A DNA stretch of 64,000 bases, taken from NCBI GenBank assembly GCA_963789885.1, contig CAWBNB010000033.1, positions 248,001-312,000 of the forward strand, in the 5' to 3' direction. The notes under the pieces are model-generated. The model did not search any database. It saw nothing but the letters and a program-made list of their open reading frames with translations, and had not been told where the DNA came from. Made by a program: the position numbers and the translations under genes. Within the stretch, counting starts at the first letter, position 1, and each line of letters opens with the position of its first letter. Origin of the DNA: DATEDA01 sp963789885. GTDB taxonomy: Bacteria; Pseudomonadota; Gammaproteobacteria; Burkholderiales; SG8-39. Positions 40,369 through 50,229 of this stretch are shown piece by piece.

Positions 40369-42372
40369 TCATCGCACGAGGAACAGCAGCACCAGCAGCG
40401 TGGCGAAGCTGTACATGAGATAGACCGAGATGCGGCCGCGCTGGAGCACGGTCACGAAGCCGGTCGCCCGTTCGACCACGAGCGCGACCGGGACGTAGAT
40501 CCAGCGCCACAGCGGATCCTCGATCGTCACGCGGTAGCGCGGCGCGGCGTCCGCGGGCTTCGGCATCTCCCGCTCGACGACCCGGAAGAACGGCTCGAAG
40601 ACGACCCGCACCGGCTGGCCGAAGCCCTCGGCGGTGTCCTGCATCCGGGCGCTGAGCAGCGGGAACCCGCAGTCCCAGGGCGGCGCCCGCCGCACGCGAC
40701 CGTGATAAAAGCGGCGCACCGCGAACCATGCGGCGAGCGTCACCACGACGAGGCCGACCACGAACAGGAGCGGCGAGTAGCTCGCGCGCTGGGGATCGAT
40801 CGGCGCGAGGAAGATCCAGTGACTCCGCGCGGTCGCTTCCGACAGCGTCTTGCCGACGAGCGGGCCGGTGACGAAGTCGATCAGCCGGATGACCTGGACC
40901 GGGAGGATGCCGAGCGCGACGCAGCCCGCGGCGAGCCACACGAGGGCGATGCGCTCCGCGATGTTGGCGTCGTGCGCCGTGGCGATCTCCTCGCGCGGCT
41001 GGCCGAGGAAGACCACGCCGTAGAACTTCACCATCACGTAGGCCGACAGCGCGGCGGCCAGCGCGATCACGGCCGCGGCAAGCGGGACCAGCATGTTGAG
41101 ATAGCCGTCGGGGAGCCCGGGGGTGAAGAGGAACGCCTGCAGCAGCAGCCATTCGGAGACGAAGCCGTTGAGCGGGGGGAGGCCGGCGGCGGCGAGCGCG
41201 CCGACGAGCGCGAGCCAGGCGACCCACGGCATCCTGTGGATGAGGCCGCCGAGCTTGCCGAGCGCGCGGCTCTGCGTCGCGTGCAGCACCGAGCCGGTCG
41301 CGAGGAAGAGCAGGCTCTTGAAGTAGGCGTGGTTCAGGCAGTGGTAGAGCGTCGCGGTGAGCGCGAGCGCCGCCAGCGCGTTCATGCCGTAGGCGGCGAA
41401 GGTGACGGTGAGGCCGAATCCGACGACGAGAAAGCCGATGTTCTCGATCGACGAGTAGGCGAGCAGGCGCTTCATGTCGCTCTGCACCGCGCTGAACACG
41501 ACGCCGAAGATCGCGGTCACGAGCCCGATCGCGAGCGCAACGACGCCCCACCACCAGATCTGGGTGTGGAGGAGGTCGAACGTGACGCGGAGCATCCCGT
41601 AGATCGCGGTCTTGAGCATCACCGCGCTCATCAGCGCCGACACCGGCGACGGCGCGGCCGGATGCGCCTCGGGCAGCCAGACGTGCAGCGGCAGGATGCC
41701 GGCTTTTGCGCCGAAGCCGACGAGCGCGAGCAGGAACGCGACGGTGGCCCAAAAGGGGGCGAGCCGGACGGCGCGCATGGCGCCGAAGGTGTAGTCGTGC
41801 GTCCCGCCTTGGAGTACGCCGAAGCAGAGCAGGATCGCGATCGCGCCGACATGGGCGATCAGCAGATAGAGATAGCCCGCACGGCGGATCTCGGCTTGGC
41901 GATGGTCGCTCATTACCAGGAAGAACGACGACAGCGCCATCGACTCCCACGCGACCATGAAGGCGTAGGCGTCGTCGGCGACGAGCACGAACGCCATGCT
42001 GGCGAGGAAGAGGTGGTACCAGAGGCACTGCAGGCCGGGCGCGGTGCCTTCGCCCGGGCGCATGTAGCCGGCGGCGAACACCGATACCCCCGCCGCCACC
42101 GCGCCGAGCAGCAGCAGGAAGAACGCCGACAGCGCATCCATCCGGAAGTGAAACGGCAGGTCGGGAAGGCCGAGCGGAGCGACGTAAACGTGCGGCGGTG
42201 CGGCGATTGCGCCGAGCGCGACGACGGCGAGCGCGGCGCCGAGCGCCGCGCCGAGCGGAAACAGCACGTGCGCGACGAGGCGCAGGCTCCGCGGCGCGGT
42301 GAGGCCGAGCGCCGCGATCGCGAGCCACGCCACCGCGATCGCGAGCGTCGAGCCGAGAGGCGAGAAACTCAT
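40369..42372 (-). CDS. Ehr cluster 1 HyfB-like antiporter subunit (NuoL-like)
   Basis: 667 residues from ATG 42372 (MSFSPLGS), the start that begins at the first membrane helix. Motifs: VAWESMALSSFFLVMSDHRQ, GAKAGILPLHVWLPEAHPAA, SDMKRLLAYSSIENIGFLVV and APPWDCGFPLLSARMQDTAE. It is the first gene of cluster 1, 35 bases downstream of the Ser/Thr kinase gene on the same strand, so transcription may read through from the kinase. Confidence 0.9.
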   Translation of the reverse strand: MSFSPLGSTLAIAVAWLAIAALGLTAPRSLRLVAHVLFPLGAALGAALAVVALGAIAAPPHVYVAPLGLPDLPFHFRMDALSAFFLLLLGAVAAGVSVFAAGYMRPGEGTAPGLQCLWYHLFLASMAFVLVADDAYAFMVAWESMALSSFFLVMSDHRQAEIRRAGYLYLLIAHVGAIAILLCFGVLQGGTHDYTFGAMRAVRLAPFWATVAFLLALVGFGAKAGILPLHVWLPEAHPAAPSPVSALMSAVMLKTAIYGMLRVTFDLLHTQIWWWGVVALAIGLVTAIFGVVFSAVQSDMKRLLAYSSIENIGFLVVGFGLTVTFAAYGMNALAALALTATLYHCLNHAYFKSLLFLATGSVLHATQSRALGKLGGLIHRMPWVAWLALVGALAAAGLPPLNGFVSEWLLLQAFLFTPGLPDGYLNMLVPLAAAVIALAAALSAYVMVKFYGVVFLGQPREEIATAHDANIAERIALVWLAAGCVALGILPVQVIRLIDFVTGPLVGKTLSEATARSHWIFLAPIDPQRASYSPLLFVVGLVVVTLAAWFAVRRFYHGRVRRAPPWDCGFPLLSARMQDTAEGFGQPVRVVFEPFFRVVEREMPKPADAAPRYRVTIEDPLWRWIYVPVALVVERATGFVTVLQRGRISVYLMYSFATLLVLLFLVR

Positions 42373-42407
42373 TCCAGGGCTGAGGAGGCGGTCGACTTCT
42401 TCTTCTG

Positions 42408-43646
<1,239 letters not shown>

Positions 43647-43664
43647 CGGCGCAGGGACACGGCC

Positions 43665-44654
43665 CTAGAAGCCCGCCTGCTTGCGGAAGTCGTTCCACAT
43701 CCGGCGCACCTTGGACGGCTGCTCCTGCTGCGGCCGCTGGGCGCGCTGCACGGGCGCGGCTGCAGCCGGGGTCGAGAAGGAGTGGCGCACGGCGAACTCC
43801 TGGCCCGCGGCGAGGTCGACCTGCAGCGTCACCGGCGGTTGCAGCAAGTGCCGGATCTCGATCGTGTGCTTGCCGGGCGGCACTTCGATGCGCCCGAGCG
43901 GCGGCGTCCGCCCGCGGAGCGCGCCGTCGATCACGACCTCGCCCCACGGCTCGATCGCGAGCGCGAGGACCGCGGGCCGCTTCGCGGCCGCCTGCGCGTT
44001 CTTCCGCGCGGCGCGCACCGCGATGCCGGCGCCGAGGAGACCGGCGATCGCAAGCCCGGCGAGAACGAACGCGCGCCGGCGCGGAGCGGGAGCGGCGGTG
44101 CCCACCGCGTCGCTGTCGCCGGCCGACCCCTCGAACGAGAAGAGCTCGTGCTTGCGCAGGTTCGGATCGGTCTCGACGCCGGCCGGGTGGAGCCGTGCCG
44201 CGCGCTCGGGATCGGCCGGCACGATCGCGTCGCGGAACGCGCGCGAGACGAGGATCCGCCCGGGGCCGGAGAAGCCGGCGATCGTCGCGCCGGTCGTGAT
44301 GCTGTCGCCGGCGAGGCACGGCTCGCCCCGTTCGTCCGACGCGAGCCGGATCGCGCCGTGGTCGACGCCGATCCGCAGCGCAAACGGCTCGGCCCCTTCG
44401 CCCCGCGCGAGCCGGCGCACCCGGCGCGCGGCGAGCAGCGCCTCGGACGGGGAAGCGAGGACCGCGATCGCGAGGCCGTCGGGCGCCTCGGCCACGATGC
44501 GGTCGGCGGGCTCGAGCTGCGCGATCGAGCGCGCGACCGCGGCGTCGAGACGCTCGCGCAGGCTCGCCTGCTCGGCGACCGGCTTCCGCGCGAAGTCGAC
44601 GATACCGAGGAACACCAGGCTCGCGTGCGCGGCGTTCCCGGTGGGCGGCGGCAT
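43665..44654 (-). CDS. Class III cyclase-like domain protein with TM helix and PEGA domain
   Basis: 329 residues from ATG 44654. The N-terminal domain (about 10-170) resembles adenylate/guanylate cyclase homology domains: SLVFLGIVDFARKPVAEQAS, FALRIGVDHGAIRL, GDSITTGATIAGFSGPGRIL and VSRAFRD. The metal-binding aspartates are poorly matched, so it may be a degenerate signalling domain. A helix follows (AFVLAGLAIAGLLGAGIAV), then a PEGA domain (GEVVIDGALRGRTPPLGRIE, VPPGKHTIEIRH). Such proteins often pair with Ser/Thr kinases, as here. Confidence 0.75.
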   Translation of the reverse strand: MPPPTGNAAHASLVFLGIVDFARKPVAEQASLRERLDAAVARSIAQLEPADRIVAEAPDGLAIAVLASPSEALLAARRVRRLARGEGAEPFALRIGVDHGAIRLASDERGEPCLAGDSITTGATIAGFSGPGRILVSRAFRDAIVPADPERAARLHPAGVETDPNLRKHELFSFEGSAGDSDAVGTAAPAPRRRAFVLAGLAIAGLLGAGIAVRAARKNAQAAAKRPAVLALAIEPWGEVVIDGALRGRTPPLGRIEVPPGKHTIEIRHLLQPPVTLQVDLAAGQEFAVRHSFSTPAAAAPVQRAQRPQQEQPSKVRRMWNDFRKQAGF

Positions 44655-44674
44655 GTCGGTGAGGCCTGGCCCGG

Positions 44675-46743
44675 CTACTTGACGCGCATGCCGGGCTGCG
44701 CGCCCGAGTCCGGCGAGAGCAGAAAGACGCCGGGTCCCTCTCCGGAGGCCGCGAGCACCATCCCCTCGGAGGTGCCGAACTTCATCTTGCGCGGCGCGAG
44801 GTTCGCGACGACGACCGTGAGCCGGCCGACGAGCTCGGCCGGGTCGTAGGCGGACTTGATGCCGGCGAAGAGCGTGCGCGTCTCGCCCCCGAGATCGACG
44901 GTGAGCTTGAGGAGCTTGTCGGCGCCCTCGACGTGGTCGGCGGCGACGATCTTCGCGACGCGGAGGTCGATCTTCGAGAAGTCGTCGATCGAGATCTTGT
45001 CGCCCGGCGCGGCGGCCGCGGGCGGAGATTGCGTCGGCGGAGCGGTCACGTTCGAGGCCTCCCTGTTCGGCTCGATCAGCGCTTCGACCTGCTTCGGGTC
45101 GATGCGACTCATGAGATGCTGATAAGCGTTGATCCGGTGACCCGCAGGCAAATGCTTCCACGCATCGTGCCATTGGAGCGGGGCGATGCTCAGGAACTGC
45201 TCCACGGTCGCGGCAAGGGCGGGCAGAACGGGCTTCAAATAGAGCGTGAGGTCGCGGAAGAGCGCGAGCGCGGTCGAGCAGACGGTGTGCAGCGTCGCCG
45301 CCCGGGCCGGATCCTTCGCGAGCTCCCACGGCTTGTGATGGTCGACGTACTGGTTCGCGAGATCCGCGAGCTGCATCACCTTCCGCAGCGCCTTGCCGAA
45401 CTCGCGCGACTCGTAGTCGTCGCGGATCTCCCCCGCGGCCGGCGCAAACGCGGCCTCGAGCTCGGGCGTGAGCTCGGGGCGGGCCAGCTTTCCCTCGAAG
45501 CGCTTCACGATGAACCCCGCACACCGGCTCGCGATGTTCACGTACTTCCCGATGAGATCCGAATTGACGCGCGCGATGAAGTCGTCGGGGTTGAAGTCGA
45601 CGTCCTCGACGGCCGCATTCAGCTTGGCCGCGATGTAGTAGCGCAGCCACTCCGGGTTCATCCCGAGCTCGAGGTACTTGCAGCGGGCTGACGCCGGTGC
45701 CGCGCGACTTCGACATCTTCTCGCCGGTGAACGTGATGAAGCCGTGCACGTACACGTTGTCCGGCACCCGGTAGGGCGGCCCGGCGAACTTGAGCATCGC
45801 CGGCCAGAACAGCGTGTGGAAGTAGATGATGTCCTTGCCGATGAAGTGGATCTGCTCGGTGTCCGGAGCGGACAGGAACGCTTCGAAGGTCCGCGCCTCG
45901 CCTTTCGCTCTTCGCCTTGCCGGAGTCGAAGTAGTTCTTGAGCGAGGCGAGATAGCCGATCGGCGCGTCGAGCCAGACGTAGAAGTACTTTCCCGGCGCG
46001 TCCGGTATCGGGATGCCGAAGTACGGCGCGTCGCGCGAGATGTCCCAGTCGGCGAGCGCCTTGTCGCCCTCGCCCTCGAGCCACTCCTTCGCCTTGTTCG
46101 CGACCTGAGGCTGGAGTCTTCCGTCCTGCGTCCAGCCCTTGAGGAACGCGACGCACTCCGGGTCGGACAGCTTGAAGAAGTAGTGCTCGGACGACTTCAG
46201 CACCGGGGTTGCGCCGGAGAGCGTCGAGTACGGGTTCCTGAGGTCGGTCGGCGCGTACACGCTTGAGCAGTTTTCGCAGGCGTCGCCGTACTGGTCCTTC
46301 GTGCCGCAGACCGGGCACTCGCCCTTGATGTAGCGGTCGGCGAGGAACATCCCCTTCACCGGGTCGTAGAACTGCTCGATCGTGCGCGTGTAGACGAGGC
46401 CCCGCTCCTTGAGCCGGCGGTAGACGTCCTGCGACAGGACGACGTTCTCGGGCGAATCGGTCGAGTGCCAGTTGTCGAAGGAGATGTGGAAGCCTTCGAG
46501 GTAGCGCGGACGCTCCGCGGCGATCCGCGCGACCAGCGCCTGCGGGGTGACCCCCTCGGCCTCGGCCTTCAGCATGATCGGCGCGCCGTGCGCGTCGTCG
46601 GCGCCGACGAAATGCACCTCGTGCCCATGCATCCGCTGGAAGCGCACCCAGATGTCGGCCTGGATGTACTCCATGATGTGCCCGATGTGGAACGAGCCGT
46701 TGGCGTACGGCAGGGCGGTGGTGACGAAAAGGCGGCGTGGCAT
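44675..46743 (-). CDS. metG: Methionyl-tRNA synthetase, with two frameshifts
   Basis: About 690 codons from ATG 46743. Class I signature HIGH in YANGSFHIGHIMEYIQADIW, the zinc-knuckle region CPVCGTKDQYGDACENCSSV, KMSKS in FTGEKMSKSRGTG, and a C-terminal Trbp111-type tRNA-binding domain (ISIDDFSKIDLRVAKIVAAD to the end). The frame shifts near 45905 and again near 45686; three frames must be joined to read the protein (ARTFEAFLSAPDTEQIHFIG in the middle, CKYLELGMNPEWLRYY after the second break). Assembly error is likely, as the gene is essential. It is divergent from mrp. Confidence 0.92.
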
Positions 46744-46832
46744 CGGCAGATGTTCTTGTAAGTCCCTGAGTTTAGCGTGGATAAACCGCCAAATCGACTC
46801 TGCTAGACTCGGTGCACCCCAGGAGTGCACCG

Positions 46833-47921
46833 ATGCCCCTCACCGAAGAGTTCGTTCAATCCGCACTGAAAGAAATCGTCGACCCGAACACCGGGAAGGA
46901 CCTCGTCGCCACGCGCTCGGCGAGGAACATCAAGGTGTCCGGAGAGGACGTCGCGGTCGACGTCGAGCTTGCCTATCCCGCGAAGACGCAGCTCGAGCCG
47001 ATGAAGAAGCTCGTATCCCAGAAGCTGCGAGCCCTGCCCGGCGTCGGCGCGGTGAACGTCAAGGTGACGTCGCGGATCGTCTCGCACGCCGTACAGCGTG
47101 GCGTGAAGCTCGTCCCCGGGGTCAAGAACATCATCGCGGTGGCGTCGGGGAAGGGCGGGGTCGGCAAGTCGACCACGGCGGTGAACCTCGCGCTCGCGCT
47201 CGCGGCCGAAGGCGCCTCCGTGGGCGTGCTGGACGCCGACATCTACGGCCCCTCGCAGCCGACGATGCTCGGCATCACCGGCCGCCCCGAATCGAAGGAC
47301 GGGAAGACGCTCGAGCCGATGATGGGCCACGGCCTGCAGGCGATCTCGATCGGCTTCCTGATCGACGTCGACACGCCGATGGTCTGGCGCGGCCCGATGG
47401 TGACCCAGGCGCTCGAGCAGCTCCTCAAGGAGACGCGCTGGCGCGACGTCGACTACCTCGTCGTCGACCTGCCGCCCGGCACCGGCGACATCCAGCTCAC
47501 GCTCGCGCAGAAGGTGCCGGTGACGGGCGCGGTGATCGTGACGACGCCGCAGGACATCGCCCTCATCGACGCGCGCAAGGGCTTCAAGATGTTCGAGAAG
47601 GTCGGCATCCCGATTCTCGGCGTCGTCGAGAACATGTCCCTGCACATCTGCTCGAAGTGCGGCCACGAGGAGCACATCTTCGGCACCGGCGGCGCGGAGA
47701 AGATGTGCAAGGACTACGGCACCGAGCTCCTGGGTGCGCTGCCGCTCGACATCCGCATCCGCGAGCAGGCCGACTCCGGCAAGCCGACGGTGGTGGCCGA
47801 TCCCGACAGCCGGGTGGCCGAGATCTACCGCGCGATCGCGCGCCGGGTGGCAGTGAAGATCGGGGACCTGCAGCGGGACATGAGCGGGAAGTTCCCGAAC
47901 ATCGTCGTCCAGAACACCTAA
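46833..47921 (+). CDS. mrp: Mrp/ApbC iron-sulfur cluster carrier ATPase
   Basis: 362 residues from ATG 46833, with AGGAG seven bases upstream. N-terminal MIP18/DUF59 domain (about 1-85), then a ParA/MinD-type ATPase with deviant Walker A ASGKGGVGKSTTAV (GKGGVGKS at 106-113), DADIYGPSQPTMLG and VVDLPPGTGDIQLTL. The CxxC motif ICSKCGHEEHIF near residue 275 binds the [4Fe-4S] cluster at the dimer interface. It carries clusters to apoproteins. Divergent from metG, as in many Proteobacteria. Confidence 0.95.
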   Translation: MPLTEEFVQSALKEIVDPNTGKDLVATRSARNIKVSGEDVAVDVELAYPAKTQLEPMKKLVSQKLRALPGVGAVNVKVTSRIVSHAVQRGVKLVPGVKNIIAVASGKGGVGKSTTAVNLALALAAEGASVGVLDADIYGPSQPTMLGITGRPESKDGKTLEPMMGHGLQAISIGFLIDVDTPMVWRGPMVTQALEQLLKETRWRDVDYLVVDLPPGTGDIQLTLAQKVPVTGAVIVTTPQDIALIDARKGFKMFEKVGIPILGVVENMSLHICSKCGHEEHIFGTGGAEKMCKDYGTELLGALPLDIRIREQADSGKPTVVADPDSRVAEIYRAIARRVAVKIGDLQRDMSGKFPNIVVQNT

Positions 47922-47928
47922 GTCAACA

Positions 47929-48231
47929 CTGAGCCTCTACCTCGCACTCAAGACGCTCCACATCCTCAGCTCGACGCTGATCTTCGGCACCGGGCTCGGG
48001 TCGGTCTACTACCTCTGGGGTGCGCACAGGGCGCGCGACATCGACGCGCTCAAGCTGACGACGCGGTTCGTGGTCCGGGCCGACTGGCTCTTCACCACGC
48101 CCGCGATCGTGATCCAGCCGGCGACCGGTGCCTGGCTGATGCTCATCCTCGGCACCGGTTCGACTCCGTTGGGTTCGCCTGCAGGCGCCGCGCGAATCGT
48201 CGGCCCGCTCTGCAACGGTCATTTGACCTAA
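47929..48231 (+). pseudogene. DUF2269 membrane protein gene, truncated
   Basis: The frame after mrp encodes LYLALKTLHILSSTLIFGTG, SVYYLWGAHRARD and ADWLFTTPAIVIQPATGAWL, the N-terminal half of a DUF2269 integral membrane protein. There is no ATG/GTG/TTG at the expected start (CTG 47929 sits there). Homology ends near 48155, after which unrelated codons run to a TAA at 48229. About half the usual length is missing. It is probably inactive. Confidence 0.6.
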
Positions 48232-48236
48232 ATCAA
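48223..48236 (+). promoter_or_regulatory. FNR/Anr-like box
   Basis: TTGAC-CTAA-ATCAA differs from the FNR/Anr consensus TTGAT-N4-ATCAA at one base. It overlaps the end of the truncated DUF2269 frame. Its centre is about 40 bases upstream of the centre of a TATAAT element, which is farther than in standard class II sites. It may control the lipoprotein gene at 48423 in response to oxygen. Confidence 0.55.
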
Positions 48237-48266
48237 CGTTCGCTTTCCTTAAGAAGCGGAGATTTC

Positions 48267-48272
48267 TATAAT
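48267..48272 (+). promoter_or_regulatory. Sigma-70 -10 element TATAAT
   Basis: A perfect TATAAT in an AT-rich stretch, with only TTTCCT at the -35 spacing. This would suit activator-dependent transcription via the upstream FNR-like box. It predicts a leader of about 140 bases before ATG 48423. Confidence 0.5.
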
Positions 48273-48422
48273 GTGGAGAGCCAAGGCGGCGCTTCTGAAC
48301 CAAGCACCAACCCGGCCTATGTACCAAAGGCCACTGGGCCGCGTTCTGAGCATCATTCGCGTCGCGTCGGCTCGTGCTACAAGCGTTCGTCCCGCTCCGT
48401 CGCTCATTTTGGAGAACACGCA

Positions 48423-48809
48423 ATGACAAAGCTCCCCAAGAACACCCTCGTCCTCGTCGCTACCGCCGCCCTGGCTGCCGGCTGCGCCAACTGGCACCCT
48501 TACCAATCCGAGGAAGTGCGCACCGGAATGGTCTCAGACTGGTACAACCACGTCACGGTCTACACCTTCGACAAGGACACGCCCAATCAAAGCAATTGCG
48601 ACGCCTACTGCGCGTCGTTCTGGCCGCCGTACCGGCCGGCGCCCGGCGATCGCCCCGCGGGCGACTTCACCGTCATCAAGCGCGCCGACGGCTCGCCGCA
48701 ATGGGCTTACAAGGGGATGCCGCTTTATACGTACGTCAAGGACACGAAGACCGGCGATAAACTCGGAGACGGCTTCAACGGCGTCTGGCACGTCGTGATC
48801 GTGAAGTAG
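48423..48809 (+). CDS. COG4315-type lipoprotein (secreted repeat, PF03640)
   Basis: 128 residues from ATG 48423, preceded by GGAGA. Lipoprotein signal with lipobox LAAGC. Two lipoprotein_15-type segments: VYTFDKDTPNQSNCDAYCAS, then WPPYRPAPGD, and DFTVIKRADGSPQWAYKGMP followed by LYTYVKDTKTGDKLGDGFNG. The YTFDKD...C...C...W pattern with paired cysteines is typical. Function unknown. It is driven by a TATAAT promoter with an FNR-like box upstream. Confidence 0.85.
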   Translation: MTKLPKNTLVLVATAALAAGCANWHPYQSEEVRTGMVSDWYNHVTVYTFDKDTPNQSNCDAYCASFWPPYRPAPGDRPAGDFTVIKRADGSPQWAYKGMPLYTYVKDTKTGDKLGDGFNGVWHVVIVK

Positions 48810-48932
48810 CGCGTCGCAGTCCCCAGTCCGCGGCCGGCACCGCCGCGGCGACCGGAACGAAACGGAGACCCTCCCCGCGAGGGGGGTGTTGCTAGCGGTT
48901 GCCGCGTCCGGCCGGCGAGCGGACTCGGAGAG

Positions 48933-49502
48933 GGGACGCTGGACAGCTCCGTCTCCGGCGCCGGGGACCTGTATCCGCAGGCTTCGCTGCGCTGGAGCCG
49001 TGGCGTCCACAACCTCATGACCTACGTGAGGGGTGGAATTCCGGTCGGAGACTACGACCCCAAGCGCCTCGCCAACATTGGCATTGGACACGGCGCCATC
49101 GACGGCGGCGCTGGCTACACCTACTTCGATCCGGCCACTGGACGCGAGCTGTCGGCCGTCGCCGGGTTGACCTACAACTTCGAGAACCCGGACACCGATT
49201 ACCGCAGCGGCCTCGACTTCCATGTCGACTGGGGCGCGTCGCAGTTCCTGTCCAAGCGGCTGCACGTCGGGCTGGTCGGGTACTACTACGACCAGATCAC
49301 CGCCGACAGCGGTGCTGCCCCGATCCTCGGCGACTTCAAGGCCCGCGTCGCCGCGGTCGGGCCCCAGGTCGGCTATCTCTTCCCGGTCGGAACGTGGCAG
49401 GGGTACGTGAACCTGAAGGGCTACTGGGAATTCGCCGCGCAGAACCGCCCCGAGGGCTGGAACGTTTGGCTGACGTTCTCGATCTCGCCGCCCGCGAAGT
49501 AA
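48933..49502 (+). pseudogene. SphA/phenol-degradation-type outer membrane protein, N-terminally truncated
   Basis: Homology begins at about TLDSSVSGAGDLYPQASLRW and runs to the C-terminus: VHNLMTYVRGGIPVGDYDPK, RLANIGIGHGAIDGGAGYTY, DWGASQFLSKRLHVGLVGYY and NVWLTFSISPPAK. This covers the last 190 residues of the COG4313 (phenol_MetA_deg) beta-barrel family. The signal peptide and roughly the first 100-130 residues are missing; upstream DNA (48810-48930) shows no start or homology. ATG 49017 could start only a shorter piece. Confidence 0.65.
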
Positions 49503-49579
49503 GCTCCTCCGACGGATTGAACCCGGGTGCCCCGGTGCGTAGAATCGCGGCGCCGCGTACAACCTCCCCGGAGCGAGCG

Positions 49580-50146
49580 ATGTCAGTCAAGCCCGACAAG
49601 TGGATCCGCCGCATGGCGCGCGACCACGCCATGATCGAGCCGTTCGAGCCCGACCTCGTGCGCGAGGTCGCGGGGCGGAGGGTGGTGTCGTTCGGGACGT
49701 CGAGCTACGGCTACGACATCCGCTGCTCGAACGAGTTCAAGCTGTTCACGAATCTAAACTCGACGATCGTCGATCCGAAGAACTTCGACGAGAAGTCGTT
49801 CGTCGACGTGAAGGGCGAGTACTGCGTGATCCCGCCGAACTCGTTCGCCCTGGCGCGCACGCTGGAGTACTTCCGGATCCCGCGCGACGTGCTCGTCCTG
49901 TGCCTCGGGAAGTCGACGTACGCACGGTGCGGAATCATCGTGAACGTGACGCCGCTCGAGCCGGAGTGGGAAGGGCACGTGACGCTCGAGTTCTCCAACA
50001 CCACGCCGCTCCCGGCGAAGATCTACGCGAACGAGGGTGTCGCGCAGATCATCTTCCTCGGCGCGGACGAGGTCTGCGAGACATCCTACCGCGACCGCGG
50101 CGGGAAGTACCAGGGGCAGAAGGGCGTCACGCTGCCCCGGATCTAG
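49580..50146 (+). CDS. dcd: dCTP deaminase
   Basis: 188 residues from ATG 49580. Trimeric dUTPase-fold enzyme converting dCTP to dUTP. Motifs: SSYGYDIRCSNEFKLF, the catalytic STYARCGIIVNVTPLEPEWE (Glu/Arg), GHVTLEFSNTTPLPAKIYAN and a C-terminal YQGQKGVTLPRI nucleotide-closing tail. It is commonly near mrp/metG in Betaproteobacteria. Confidence 0.95.
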   Translation: MSVKPDKWIRRMARDHAMIEPFEPDLVREVAGRRVVSFGTSSYGYDIRCSNEFKLFTNLNSTIVDPKNFDEKSFVDVKGEYCVIPPNSFALARTLEYFRIPRDVLVLCLGKSTYARCGIIVNVTPLEPEWEGHVTLEFSNTTPLPAKIYANEGVAQIIFLGADEVCETSYRDRGGKYQGQKGVTLPRI

Positions 50147-50229
50147 GAGCCCTGCCGCTCGGACAGGAGCGCGTGCACCAGCGCACCGACCGGTCGCGGT
50201 CGGGTTCGCTTCGCGAATCCCGCTTCTCC

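Noticed and set aside
27149..42372. Calling the two clusters functional [NiFe] hydrogenase 4 or formate hydrogenlyase
   Set aside because: Both large subunits lack the RxCGxC and DPCxxC cysteines, and no formate dehydrogenase, ferredoxin subunit or hyp maturation genes are present.
27149..42372. Calling the clusters respiratory complex I (nuo)
   Set aside because: The gene set has HyfB/HyfE/HyfF hallmarks (such as PWDCGFP), fused NuoC-NuoD and no NuoA, E, F, G, I, J or separate K; it is Hyf/Ehr-type.
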